The position numbers were made by a program, and so were the translations under genes. Positions 1-8,808 of a stretch of 64,000 bases of DNA are shown here, in pieces. The stretch's first letter is position 1; each line of letters opens with the position of its first letter. Under the pieces are notes generated by a model that was given only the letters and a program-made list of their open reading frames with translations, was not told where the DNA came from and did no database searches. The DNA is taken from assembly GCF_029076695.1 (NCBI RefSeq), contig NZ_JARFIK010000001.1, positions 1,116,001 through 1,180,000 on the forward strand, given 5' to 3'. Source of the stretch: Adlercreutzia equolifaciens. Its GTDB lineage: Bacteria; Actinomycetota; Coriobacteriia; Coriobacteriales; Eggerthellaceae.

Positions 1-821
<821 letters not shown>

Positions 822-838
822 AGCGACGCTTTCAACTT

Positions 839-854
839 TGGCACGCTATTTGCT
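839..854 (+). promoter_or_regulatory. Sigma-54 (-24/-12) promoter of etfBA
   Basis: TGGCACG, four bases (CTAT), then TTGCT matches the sigma-54 consensus TGGCACGNNNNTTGCW at every fixed position. It lies in the 79-bp gap between a sigma-54 activator gene and etfB. With the usual spacing the transcript would begin near 864-866, about 35 nt before the etfB start codon. Confidence 0.87.
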
Positions 855-894
855 CCTTAGGTCATCGAAGCCGCAAAACCGATGACCTAAGGAG
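853..894 (+). promoter_or_regulatory. Perfect 15-bp inverted repeat burying the etfB ribosome binding site
   Basis: The arms are CTCCTTAGGTCATCG (853-867) and its exact reverse complement (880-894), separated by 12 nt. The right arm ends in AAGGAG (889-894), the Shine-Dalgarno sequence of etfB, 6 nt before the ATG at 901. The left arm starts inside the -12 element of the sigma-54 promoter. A transcript started at the sigma-54 start site (about 865) would lack most of the left arm, whereas a read-through transcript would contain both. It could be an RNA switch, a DNA operator, or both. Confidence 0.8.
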
Positions 895-900
895 TGATTC

Positions 901-1668
901 ATGAACATCGTTGTGTGCTACAAGATCGTTCCTGACGAGCAGGACGCTCAGATTCAGGGCGACCGCACGCTGTCTTTCGAGCGCGCTGCCCTCAAGATCG
1001 GCGACTACGATCTGAATGCCGTCGAGGCTGGCGTGACCCTGGCCGCCGAGACGGGCGCGACGGTCACCTGCCTGACCGCTGGCGGCGACGCCGTCGAGGA
1101 CTCGAAGCTCAAGAAGGCCATTCTGGCCCGCGGTCCCCAAGAGAACGTGGCCGTGAAGGACGTGAGCCTCCCGGCGGCCGATTCCGCTACCACCTCCGCG
1201 GTGCTGGCCGGTGCGGTGAAGAGCCTCGATGACGTATCGCTCGTGCTGACGGGCGAGGGCTCGGCCGACCTCTATTCCCAGCAGGTGGGCATCCAGTTGG
1301 GCGAGCGTCTGGGCTGGCCCGTGGTGAACGCCGTCAGCGCCATTCAGCTGGACGGCGACGTGGCCCATGTGCAGCGTTCGCTGGAAGACGTGGTGGAGTC
1401 GCTCGACGTGCCGCTGCCAGCGGTGCTCTGCGTTGTGGCCGACATGAACGATCCCCGCATTCCCTCCATGAAGGACATCCTGGGCGCTGGCAAGAAGCCC
1501 TCGAAGGTGGTAGCCCTGGACGAGGTGGCCGTGGAGGCCGCTCCGGCTACCGTCGAGGTGGTCAGCACGCTGGCTCCCGAGCAGAAGGACCGTGCTTGCA
1601 CGGTCTACGAGACGGCCGACGACGAGGCCATCGAGAAGTTCCTCGGCGCCATTCGCGAGCAGCTCTAG
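901..1668 (+). CDS. etfB: Electron transfer flavoprotein, beta subunit
   Basis: The 255-residue protein is the AMP-binding beta (FixA-type) half of the heterodimeric electron transfer flavoprotein, which shuttles electrons between acyl-CoA-type dehydrogenases and quinone, ferredoxin or NAD partners. The N-terminus MNIVVCYKIVPDEQ, the ETF-beta fold segments (TCLTAGGDA, LTGEGSADLYSQQVG) and the signature region VQRSLEDVVESLDVPLPAV near residues 158-176 support the call. Start ATG 901 has AAGGAG 6 nt upstream. It is followed 17 nt later by etfA, so the two are co-transcribed. No acyl-CoA dehydrogenase or FixC/FixX partner is in view, so the redox partner is unknown. Confidence 0.93.
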   Translation: MNIVVCYKIVPDEQDAQIQGDRTLSFERAALKIGDYDLNAVEAGVTLAAETGATVTCLTAGGDAVEDSKLKKAILARGPQENVAVKDVSLPAADSATTSAVLAGAVKSLDDVSLVLTGEGSADLYSQQVGIQLGERLGWPVVNAVSAIQLDGDVAHVQRSLEDVVESLDVPLPAVLCVVADMNDPRIPSMKDILGAGKKPSKVVALDEVAVEAAPATVEVVSTLAPEQKDRACTVYETADDEAIEKFLGAIREQL

Positions 1669-1685
1669 GAAAGGATGAGATGATC

Positions 1686-2597
1686 ATGGCAAACATTTTG
1701 ATGTTCGCGGACACCCCGTCCGCCTATGAGGAGCTCGCCTATGCGGCCCGTGCCCTGGGCGGCGAGCCCGTGGCGCTGTACGCCGGCCCCCGCGAGGGTG
1801 CCGAGCAGATCACCGGCTTCGGTGCGAAGGTGCTCTACTTCGGCGAGATTCCGGCCGGCGCCATGGCCGAGGACGTCGTTCCCTGCTACGAGGCTGCCAT
1901 CAAGCGCGAGAATCCGGTGCTGGTGCTTTCCCGTGCCGGCAAGCGCGATGCCCTGGTGGCTGGCCGCTTGGCTGTGCGCCTGGGCGTGCCGGCCGTGAAC
2001 GACGTGTCCGCGGTTGCCTTGACCGACGGCGGTGCCGAGGTGCAGCACATGGTCTATGGCGGTGCCGCTGTGCGCACCGAGCGCGTGGGCGCTGGCGCCA
2101 TTGTGCTGCTGGCTGCCGGCACCTTCCCGCCCGATGAGGTGACGGCCGTAGGCGACATCGTGGAGCAGCCCGAAACCGTCGAGGCCGGTCCCGTGAAGCT
2201 GACCGGCACCGAGGAGAAGCAGGAAGAGACCGTCGACCTGAACGCGGCCAAGTGCGTCATCTGCGTGGGTCGCGGTATCGGCTCTCAGGAGAACGTGGAT
2301 CGCGCTCTGGAGATTGCCCACAAGCTGGGCGGCGAAGTGGCCTGCACGCGACCCATCGCCGAGGGCGAGGGCTGGCTGGCCCGCAGCCGCTACCTGGGCG
2401 TGTCTGGTGCCACGGTGAAGCCGCAGGTCTACATTGGCATCGGCGTGTCGGGCCAGGTGCAGCACACCGTCGGCATGAACGAGTCCGCCTTTGTGGTTTC
2501 CATCAACAAGGACAAGAACGCGCCGCTCATGAAGCAGTGCGATGTGGGCATCGTCATGGACGCCGACACCGCGCTCGACGTGCTCGGTCGCCTGTAG
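1686..2597 (+). CDS. etfA: Electron transfer flavoprotein, alpha subunit
   Basis: This 303-residue protein is the FAD-carrying alpha (FixB-type) subunit. The C-terminal FAD-binding domain is clear: CVICVGRGIG, ARSRYLGVSGATVKP, GIGVSGQVQHTVGMNES and VGIVMDADTALDVL. ATG 1680 (MIMANIL) and ATG 1686 (MANIL) are both possible behind the AGGAAAGGA stretch at 1667-1675; 1686 is chosen because MANIL looks like the natural N-terminus. It forms an operon with etfB. Together they make the ETF whose electron donor or acceptor must be encoded elsewhere. Confidence 0.94.
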   Translation: MANILMFADTPSAYEELAYAARALGGEPVALYAGPREGAEQITGFGAKVLYFGEIPAGAMAEDVVPCYEAAIKRENPVLVLSRAGKRDALVAGRLAVRLGVPAVNDVSAVALTDGGAEVQHMVYGGAAVRTERVGAGAIVLLAAGTFPPDEVTAVGDIVEQPETVEAGPVKLTGTEEKQEETVDLNAAKCVICVGRGIGSQENVDRALEIAHKLGGEVACTRPIAEGEGWLARSRYLGVSGATVKPQVYIGIGVSGQVQHTVGMNESAFVVSINKDKNAPLMKQCDVGIVMDADTALDVLGRL

Positions 2598-2800
2598 GCT
2601 GGAGCGTTTCTCATACCAATCCCTTTTCTTCCCCTGTTGGCCCCGCATCCTTACCCTTTGGGATGCGGGGTTCCCTTTTTCTGGCGGTGTTGCCCTGGCG
2701 TGTTTGCTCCTTCTCTGGAAGCGTCTCAGTCTTCGGGGCGCCCGCTCAGAGGCGGCGCTCATTTCGCTACAATAGGCGCAGCAAAGGGAAAGGACGGACT

Positions 2801-3247
2801 ATGAGAGCAGTGGTGCAATGTGTCAGCCAAGCGTCGGTGACGGTGGATGAGCAGGTGGTGGGCTCTATCGGCAAGGGCTTCGTGATCCTGTTAGGCGTGG
2901 GCCATGGCGACACCGAAGCTGAGGCCGAGCGCCTGTGGCGAAAGATCTCCAAACTGCGCGTGTTCGACGACGCCGACGGCAAGACCAACTTGAGTTTGGC
3001 CGATGTGGGCGGGGAAGTGCTGGTGGTGAGCCAGTTCACGCTGTACGCCAACTGCCGCAAGGGCAACCGCCCCTCCTTTACCGAGGCCGGCGATCCAGCG
3101 GTGGCCGAGCGACTCTACGAGTACTTCGCCGAGCTGGCCCGTCAGGATGGCTTCCCCGTAGCTACGGGTCGTTTCGGCGCCATGATGGACGTATCCCTGG
3201 TCAACCATGGGCCGTTCACCCTGTGGTTGGATACGGAGCAGTGGTAG
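2801..3247 (+). CDS. dtd: D-aminoacyl-tRNA deacylase
   Basis: The 148-residue protein hydrolyses D-amino acids (and glycine mischarged on tRNA-Ala) from tRNA, a proofreading activity in the cytoplasm. It has the full family length and both signature loops: SQFTLYANCRKGNRPSF, containing the catalytic SQxT motif, and the C-terminal NHGPFT (cross-subunit Gly-Pro motif). Start ATG 2801 follows GGAAAGGA at 2787-2794. A TACAAT at 2768-2773 is a plausible -10 box, but no good -35 is visible. It stands alone between etfA and the DJ-1 gene. Confidence 0.95.
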   Translation: MRAVVQCVSQASVTVDEQVVGSIGKGFVILLGVGHGDTEAEAERLWRKISKLRVFDDADGKTNLSLADVGGEVLVVSQFTLYANCRKGNRPSFTEAGDPAVAERLYEYFAELARQDGFPVATGRFGAMMDVSLVNHGPFTLWLDTEQW

Positions 3248-3529
3248 GGGCGTAAGTAGGCTCGTGTGCCAGAGGGTGGCCCGCGTCTCTCGTGTCAGGT
3301 GCGGTTGTGGACGCTGCTTATCGGAAGGCTCCGTCGGCTTTCTGGCAAAAGGTGCTTCGCGGTTGCGCCCGCCGCAGGTATTCCCGCTGTGCTCCGTTGC
3401 CGCCGTACGTGCGTTGTCTGCGCGGATATGGTGTCATTTCTCCCACCGATGCGGTTTTGGCCGGAGGGGCGTCGCGCTGCGTCTGATACCGTGGAGGGGT
3501 ACATTGGTACGTGGAAAGGAACGTGCATT

Positions 3530-4087
3530 ATGAAGAAAACAGCTGCCATTATGTTGGGTGACGGGTTCGAGCCCGTTGAAGTTATCGGTCCTGTTGACGT
3601 GCTGCGTCGCGGCGGCGTGACCGTGGATATGGTGTCCGTTATGGGTCGCACTACGGTGACGGCGGCGCAAGACGTGACGGTCGAGGCTGACAAGCTGGTG
3701 GAAGATGTCGATCTGGCCACCTACGACGTGGTAATCGTTCCCGGCGGCTCGGTGGGCGTGGAGAACTTGGCCAAGTGCCAGGCCCTGGCCGAGGACCTGC
3801 GCAAGCGCATGGCCGACGATCGTCCCGTGGCATCCATTTGCGCCGGCCCCACCATCTTGGCCGATCTCGGCTTGCTGGAGGGCCGCGAGGCGGTGTGCTA
3901 CCCCGGCTGCCAGACGAACTTCCCCGAGGGCGTGTATCAGGCGGCCAGCGATATCGCCGTTGATGGCAACCTCATTACCGCTACGGGTCCGGCGGTGGCG
4001 CTGGTGTTCGGCATTGCCATTCTGAACGCGCTCATGGGCGACGCCGTGGCCGCCGAAGTAGGCAAGGGCATGTTGCTGCTGAAGTAG
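3530..4087 (+). CDS. DJ-1/PfpI (ThiJ) family protein
   Basis: This 185-residue protein has the DJ-1/PfpI glutamine-amidotransferase-like fold. The nucleophile elbow ASICAGP places the reactive cysteine at residue 104, and the conserved acidic residue near the N-terminus is Glu14 in GDGFEPVE. Family members act as glyoxalase III/deglycase-type enzymes, chaperones or oxidative-stress sensors; sequence alone does not choose among these. Start ATG 3530 follows GGAAAGGA with about 10 nt spacing. The 282 bp between dtd and this gene hold no other recognisable feature. The gene is probably monocistronic and is followed by a hairpin at 4091-4122 and a terminator at 4190-4220. Confidence 0.88.
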   Translation: MKKTAAIMLGDGFEPVEVIGPVDVLRRGGVTVDMVSVMGRTTVTAAQDVTVEADKLVEDVDLATYDVVIVPGGSVGVENLAKCQALAEDLRKRMADDRPVASICAGPTILADLGLLEGREAVCYPGCQTNFPEGVYQAASDIAVDGNLITATGPAVALVFGIAILNALMGDAVAAEVGKGMLLLK

Positions 4088-4445
4088 GGGGCAGAACGAT
4101 CAACCTGTGCTGAGCGTTCTGCTGGCGTGGTTGCAGAGCACGCACCCTGCGCAACGCCTGCGTAAACAGACAGCACGGGGTCCAATCAAGGGGCGATTCC
4201 TGGCGGAGTCGCCCCTTTTTAGTAGCGGAAACCATCTCACCCATTCTCGGGTATATTGCGTGTTTTCCCAGGTGAAGCCAGGGTAAATACCCGAATGTGG
4301 GGGTGTGCGAAACGATTTTTGCTCGGTAGTCTTCCCCTTGTTCGCCCTTAAGGGAGGGACGGACGAAAGACGTCGAGGCGTCAGCGTGCCGCTTTCAAGT
4401 GCGTGCTGCGGGTGCCGAGGCGAACCGTTTACAAGGAGGACTCAC
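4088..4445 (+). other. Gene-free interval before the first Tat flavoprotein
   Basis: This 358-bp interval contains an 8-bp hairpin (GCAGAACG, 4091-4098, with its complement 4115-4122), a rho-independent terminator at 4190-4220, and an upstream region for the flavoprotein gene. In the latter, CGGGTAT (4248-4254) and its inverted copy ATACCCG (4287-4293) lie 32 bp apart and could be an operator. No open frame with a plausible start and codon pattern was seen. Confidence 0.6.
4190..4220 (+). terminator. Rho-independent terminator
   Basis: GGGGCGA (4190-4196) pairs with TCGCCCC (4209-4215), followed by five T. It probably ends the DJ-1 transcript. Confidence 0.8.
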
Positions 4446-6155
4446 ATGGAAACCAATCTTTCTCGCCGTGGATTTCTGACGGGTGCTGCAGCCGCTGGCG
4501 CCCTGGCCGCCATGGGCTTGGCCGGCTGCGCCCCGCAGCAGGCCGCCGAGGGCACCAAGATCGCTGATACCGGTGCCGCTTCTTCGTGGCGCGACAAGCC
4601 CGAGATGCCCACCGACATCGCAGAAACGCTGGAGGCCGACATCGTTGTAGTGGGCGCGGGCAACGGCGGCGTGGTGGCCGCCGCCACGGCCGCCCAGAAC
4701 GGCGCGAAGGTCATCGTGCTTGAGAAGGCCGGCGAAGTGATGGCCGCCCGCGAGGCCATAGGCGCCATCAATTCGAAGCTGGAGCCCGACCATCCCGTGG
4801 ACGTGCCCGAGCTGCTGAACTATGCCGCCCAAACCCAGTCCGGCGACGCCAACATGCTGCTGTACAAGACCTGGGCTGAGAAATCCGGCGAGATGATCGA
4901 ATGGTACAAGGAGACGCTGGAGCCCAAGGGCATGCTGTTCCCCTTCGAGTGGCACTCTCCCGACGATCCGCACGCCTACTACCCGGCCATGTGCTATAAC
5001 CCCTGCATCGGCGAGTACAACCCCGACGGTCCGAACTACAACTCCTACGCTCACGTGGCCGTGCTGGCCGATGTGTTCACCCAGGAGCTGGGCGGCGAGA
5101 TCCTGTTCAACACCCCGGCGAAGATGCTCGTCCAGGACGAGAGCGGCAAGGTGACGGGCGTCATTGCCGAAAGCGCCGACAAGGGCTTCATCCAGGTGAA
5201 CGCCGCCAAGGGCGTCATCATCTGCACCGGCGGCTACGGGGCCAACACCGAGATGCTGAACGATCTGTGCGAGACGGCCACGAAGTGGTGCGGCCTGACG
5301 AGCGCCACCACCGAGGAGGGCGACGGCATTCGCATGGCCCTGTGGGCCGGTGCCGAGCTGGAGCCCGGTGGCGGTGCCATGGTGTGGAACCGCGCCATCT
5401 TGCCTGACGGCTTCGAGTTCTCCGATGACCGCTCCGGGGGCGACATCTTCCTGCCCGGCAGCCAGCCCTTCCTGCACGTGAACGTGAACGGCGAGCGCTT
5501 CATGAACGAGGACCAGTGCTATCCCATGAGCTACGCTCAGGGTGCCCAGCAGCCGCGTCACTTCTCCTGGATCGTGTGGGACGGCAACTACTGGGAGGAC
5601 ATCGCTCAGTTCGACACCTGCGGCTGCTCGCGCCTGTACCCCGCGCCCTCCGGCACCGCCTTCAACGCCGACGTGTACGACTGCGAGGCGCTGACCAAGG
5701 AGCATCTGGACGAGTTTTGGCTGAATCCGCGCCTGGAGAACGGCTCGCTCAAGAAGGCCGACACCCTGGAGGAGCTGGCCGATATGATGGAGTTCGACGC
5801 CGACCAGAAGGCCACCTTCCTGGCCACGGTGGCCCGTTACAACGAGATGGCCGCCAAGGGCGAGGACACCGACTTCGGCAAGCCGGCCTACCGCCTGTCC
5901 GATGTGGAGAAGGCGCCGTTCTACGCGGCTCGCATTGCCGGTGCGCTGCTGGTGACCATCCACGGCGTGATCACCGATGTGAACTCCCAGCCGCTGAACG
6001 CCGACGGCAAGCCCATCGAGAACCTGTACGTGTGCGGCAACGACCAGGGCGGCTTCTACCCGCACAACTACCCCAGCAACTTCACGGGCATCAACGCCGG
6101 TCGCGTGGCCACCTTCGCCCGCATTGCCGCCAAGCACGCCCTGGGCGTGGAGTAA
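4446..6155 (+). CDS. Tat-exported FAD-dependent reductase/dehydrogenase (fumarate/urocanate reductase-like)
   Basis: This 569-residue flavoprotein belongs to the FAD_binding_2 (fumarate reductase/succinate dehydrogenase flavoprotein) family. A twin-arginine motif SRRGFL (residues 6-11) precedes a hydrophobic stretch ending in a lipobox LAGC (25-28), so it is probably exported folded and lipid-anchored outside the membrane. The dinucleotide fold GAGNGG is at 70-75. Where true fumarate reductases have the substrate arginine in an NRLGGN motif, this protein has HNYPSNFTG, so the substrate is probably not fumarate. No haem domain is present; electrons must come from a separate partner. Start ATG 4446 follows AAGGAGGA. 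The neighbouring convergent gene encodes a membrane LuxR regulator, a pairing common in Eggerthellaceae. The substrate is unknown. Confidence 0.88.
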   Translation: METNLSRRGFLTGAAAAGALAAMGLAGCAPQQAAEGTKIADTGAASSWRDKPEMPTDIAETLEADIVVVGAGNGGVVAAATAAQNGAKVIVLEKAGEVMAAREAIGAINSKLEPDHPVDVPELLNYAAQTQSGDANMLLYKTWAEKSGEMIEWYKETLEPKGMLFPFEWHSPDDPHAYYPAMCYNPCIGEYNPDGPNYNSYAHVAVLADVFTQELGGEILFNTPAKMLVQDESGKVTGVIAESADKGFIQVNAAKGVIICTGGYGANTEMLNDLCETATKWCGLTSATTEEGDGIRMALWAGAELEPGGGAMVWNRAILPDGFEFSDDRSGGDIFLPGSQPFLHVNVNGERFMNEDQCYPMSYAQGAQQPRHFSWIVWDGNYWEDIAQFDTCGCSRLYPAPSGTAFNADVYDCEALTKEHLDEFWLNPRLENGSLKKADTLEELADMMEFDADQKATFLATVARYNEMAAKGEDTDFGKPAYRLSDVEKAPFYAARIAGALLVTIHGVITDVNSQPLNADGKPIENLYVCGNDQGGFYPHNYPSNFTGINAGRVATFARIAAKHALGVE

Positions 6156-6205
6156 GGGCTTCAGCTTTTCCCGAGCCTGCTACCCTCCCCGCAGGCACCG
6201 TTTCG

Positions 6206-6236
6206 GCCCCTCGTCGCACGCGCGGCGAGGGGCTTT
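6206..6236. terminator. Bidirectional terminator between convergent genes
   Basis: GCCCCTCG (6206-6213) pairs with CGAGGGGC (6226-6233), with a further inner stem, and is followed by TTT. It separates the flavoprotein from the convergent LuxR gene. Confidence 0.75.
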
Positions 6237-6251
6237 GCGTTGGGGGTGCCC

Positions 6252-7958
6252 CTAGCTTTCCATTTCCCGCTTTTGCACGAGGTCGATGAGCTCCTGGCGC
6301 GAATGGACGCCCAGCTTGGCATAGATGTGCTTGGCGTGGGTGGCTGCGGTTTCACGGCTGATGATCAGCTCGTCGCGAATGTAGGGAATGGAGCGTCCCT
6401 GGGCCAAGAGCGTGAAGACTTCGGTTTCACGCGGGGTGAGGCGATGGGCGGCTGCCAGGGCCGTTACGGTGTCGGGCTCTGCCATGGCGGACGCGGTAGC
6501 CGTGCTTTGCGGAGTGAGCGTCGCGGGACCAGCCGCCGCGGGGGTCTTACTTTGCGGGGTGAGCATCGCGAATGCAACGGCCGAGGAGGCTGCCTGTTGC
6601 GGGGAGGACACCGTCGGCGTGCTGGCTGTTGCTGCGGCGGGGCCTGCGGCGTTGGCTTGGTCGGCAAGAGGTGCGGGAGGAATGTTTGCATCACCCGCTT
6701 CCGATCCTTTCTCGAGGCCCACACGATGGAAGACGGCGGTGTCGTTCAGTGTGAGCATGGTGACTACCACCAGTACTACAATGCACAGAGTAGCGGCCCA
6801 TAGAGTACCGTCGGGCGCGACGACTGCCAGTGGAGCGACGCAGACCCACAGGGTGCAGCCCACCAAGTCGCCGGCGTGCACGAACAGCCAGCCCCAGCTG
6901 GTGGCCTGGGTCGGGGTAGCCAGCCCGCTGGCGGCATAGCTGGCGAAGTAGATCTGCGCGATGAGGCAGAAGGTGAAGCGGCCGGCCAGCGAGGCAGCAA
7001 AGGTCACAATGCCGCCTTCGGGGCCCAGAAGGATAATGGCGGCAAAGCCAATGACCAGCACGGGGCACATCCAGCGGTAGAGAAACGCCAGGGAAATACG
7101 GCGCGGACCCGACAGAGCAAAGACGGCCACAATGGCCATCATGAGAGCACTGATCAGCAGAATGATTTGCAGAGGCAGTCCTTGCACCTCGGATTGATCG
7201 AGCATTCCCGCAATGCTTACTACCGAGAAAACGCCCAGAATGCCAAATCCGGTACGAGTAAGTTTGGTGGTACGAGTGTTTCCCTGCATGGCGGCGTAGC
7301 GATCGGCGCGAGCTCCGCAGCTTTCGCGGGCAGCGGATGCGCGCGTGGTGGCTATAAGGGCCAGGGCGCGCTCTTCGTGGGCGACATCGGGTGTCCACAC
7401 CAGGTAAAAGCACCAGCCCGAAAGCAGGGGGAAGAGGCTCGCTAGGGCTACGGCTACCCAGCCATCGGTGGCTGACACCAGCAGAACCATAAGAGCTGCA
7501 GATACAGCCGAAACCGGTGCAAGGCCCTCGGCGCTTTCGCGCGGAAGCACGGCGTAGTATTCACCCCACATGACCCAAAGCAGAGCGCTGCCGACGCCCG
7601 TGGCCACGGATCCCGCGGCAAACGCTATTGCCTCTAAAAGAGGGTCGGCCAGACTCAGAAACATGAAGGGAGTGCTGAACGCCGTAAGAAGGGGAGCGGC
7701 TACCAACAGGCTGCGATGCGAAGTGGGGGCACCGAACCGAGGCTCCGCTATCAGGATGACGGCAAGGGCAACCACGGAGGACCCGAGAGGCATCAGGGTG
7801 TAAAACAGCTCAAGAGCCAGGTTTGCTCCTGTTGTCGTTCGCGGCATACCCTCAAAAGCACCCGCGGCATTTGTGTAGAAGACGCAGAACACCCACGCCA
7901 AAAGAAAGCCCCAGCCCAATTGCCTCAACGGCACCGTAGCTTTGCCCTGCACATTCAT
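6252..7958 (-). CDS. Membrane-bound LuxR-family regulator (about 12 TM helices plus C-terminal HTH)
   Basis: The 568-residue protein has an N-terminal half to two-thirds made of roughly a dozen hydrophobic segments in a transporter-like arrangement, a low-complexity Ala/Thr/Pro linker, and a C-terminal LuxR helix-turn-helix (LTPRETEVFTLLAQGRS ... HAKHIYAKLGVHSRQELIDL). It is a one-component membrane transcription factor: the membrane domain presumably senses a small molecule and the HTH binds DNA at the membrane face. Regulators of this build control nearby catechol dehydroxylases in Eggerthella lenta; here the likely target is the convergent Tat flavoprotein (inference). Start ATG 7958 was chosen over upstream in-frame starts because GGGAGGG lies just before it. 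Confidence 0.88.
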   Translation of the reverse strand: MNVQGKATVPLRQLGWGFLLAWVFCVFYTNAAGAFEGMPRTTTGANLALELFYTLMPLGSSVVALAVILIAEPRFGAPTSHRSLLVAAPLLTAFSTPFMFLSLADPLLEAIAFAAGSVATGVGSALLWVMWGEYYAVLPRESAEGLAPVSAVSAALMVLLVSATDGWVAVALASLFPLLSGWCFYLVWTPDVAHEERALALIATTRASAARESCGARADRYAAMQGNTRTTKLTRTGFGILGVFSVVSIAGMLDQSEVQGLPLQIILLISALMMAIVAVFALSGPRRISLAFLYRWMCPVLVIGFAAIILLGPEGGIVTFAASLAGRFTFCLIAQIYFASYAASGLATPTQATSWGWLFVHAGDLVGCTLWVCVAPLAVVAPDGTLWAATLCIVVLVVVTMLTLNDTAVFHRVGLEKGSEAGDANIPPAPLADQANAAGPAAATASTPTVSSPQQAASSAVAFAMLTPQSKTPAAAGPATLTPQSTATASAMAEPDTVTALAAAHRLTPRETEVFTLLAQGRSIPYIRDELIISRETAATHAKHIYAKLGVHSRQELIDLVQKREMES

Positions 7959-8054
7959 AGCGTCCCTCCCTGTAGTTTCCCGCATTGTACCGCGCTTCGC
8001 GGCCGCCTTGCGCCGCAAGCTCGTTTCACCCTCTTCGACCGCTTCGCCCCAGGT

Positions 8055-8295
8055 TGCTTTGCGCTACGAGCGCGCTGCGCCTCGTGGCCCGCTTCGCACT
8101 CGGCCGCTCCGCCCCCCCGACCGTTTTACTTTCCGCTTCCAGGTCCGTTTTGTCCTCCAAGCCTGCTACGTTTCCCATGTCGCTTTGAACCCAGAGTCCG
8201 CCGCGCTTCCTCGGGCCGCTTCGCGTCACGAGCGCGCTTCACCTCATGGATCGCTTCGCGTCACGAGTGCGCTCCACCTCATGGATCGCTTCGCG
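8055..8295. repeat. Degenerate 35-bp tandem repeats
   Basis: Two adjacent 35-bp units (8217-8251 and 8252-8286) share 33 of 35 bases and begin CGCTTCGCGTCACGAG; a third partial unit follows at 8287-8295. A more diverged copy lies at 8055-8089 (TGCTTTGCGCTACGAG...). Because 35 is not a multiple of 3, the repeat does not encode a repeated peptide. Confidence 0.8.
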
Positions 8296-8342
8296 CTCCT
8301 TATTCGCTTTGCGTTCGATGGTCTCGAGCGTGGTAATTTTTT

Positions 8343-8600
8343 GCTCGAGGCGGGACTTTTGCCCGAAACGAAACTTTTAAGGTCGAAAAGCGCTCGAAGC
8401 GGGGTTTTTGCCCGAGGCGTTTGCTCGGGGTGCAGAGACGCGCTTGTTCGACAGCTCTGTGACCTGGTGTTTTGCTTGCAAGCTGCTCGGCCGCGTCCTG
8501 CACGGCGTTCGCTGGTGGTCAGAAATGCCTCGAAGTCGGGGCAAAACCCCCGCCTCGAGCCAGATGCGACCTTAAAAGCTCTGTTTCGGGCAAAACCTTC
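8343..8600. repeat. Cluster of inverted REP-like motifs
   Basis: A motif close to GAGGCGGGGTTTTGCCCGA occurs in forward orientation near 8347 and 8396 and in reverse orientation near 8531-8553 and 8583-8597. The flank AACTTTTAAGGTCG (forward, ending 8385) also recurs inverted as CGACCTTAAAAG (8567-8578). Together the copies could fold into a large imperfect hairpin. This looks like a cluster of palindromic intergenic repeats. Confidence 0.65.
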
Positions 8601-8734
8601 AACTTCGCCCAAATTGCGACCAGCCTGGGAGGGGAGGGGGAGACTGGGTCCAGGCTTGAAGTGATGGCATGGTCGGGACGGGGGACAGAATGCCGGCGCC
8701 CATGCATGCGGATGCGGGGGAGAGGCGGAAACGG

Positions 8735-8808
8735 GGACAGCGAGGGAGACAGAGGCGGCGACGGCGACAAAGATGGGGATGGGGACAGAGACGGCAACGG
8801 CGAAGGGC
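8735..8808 (+). repeat. Purine-rich GGxGAC low-complexity tract
   Basis: A run of hexamer-like units such as GGGGAC, GGCGAC, GGAGAC and GGGGAT. One frame reads as a Gly/Asp repeat, but the surrounding frame has no plausible start or family resemblance, so I treat it as simple-sequence DNA. Confidence 0.6.

Noticed and set aside
4395-6137. 580-codon open frame on the minus strand opposite the first flavoprotein
   Set aside because: His/Val/Gly-rich translation with no family resemblance; a mirror of the G/C-rich coding strand.
4446-6155. Naming the flavoprotein fumarate reductase or urocanate reductase
   Set aside because: The substrate-binding arginine motif NRLGGN is absent and no haem domain is present.
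8055-8295. CRISPR array
   Set aside because: Units are directly adjacent with no unique spacers, the copies are degenerate, and no cas gene is in the window.
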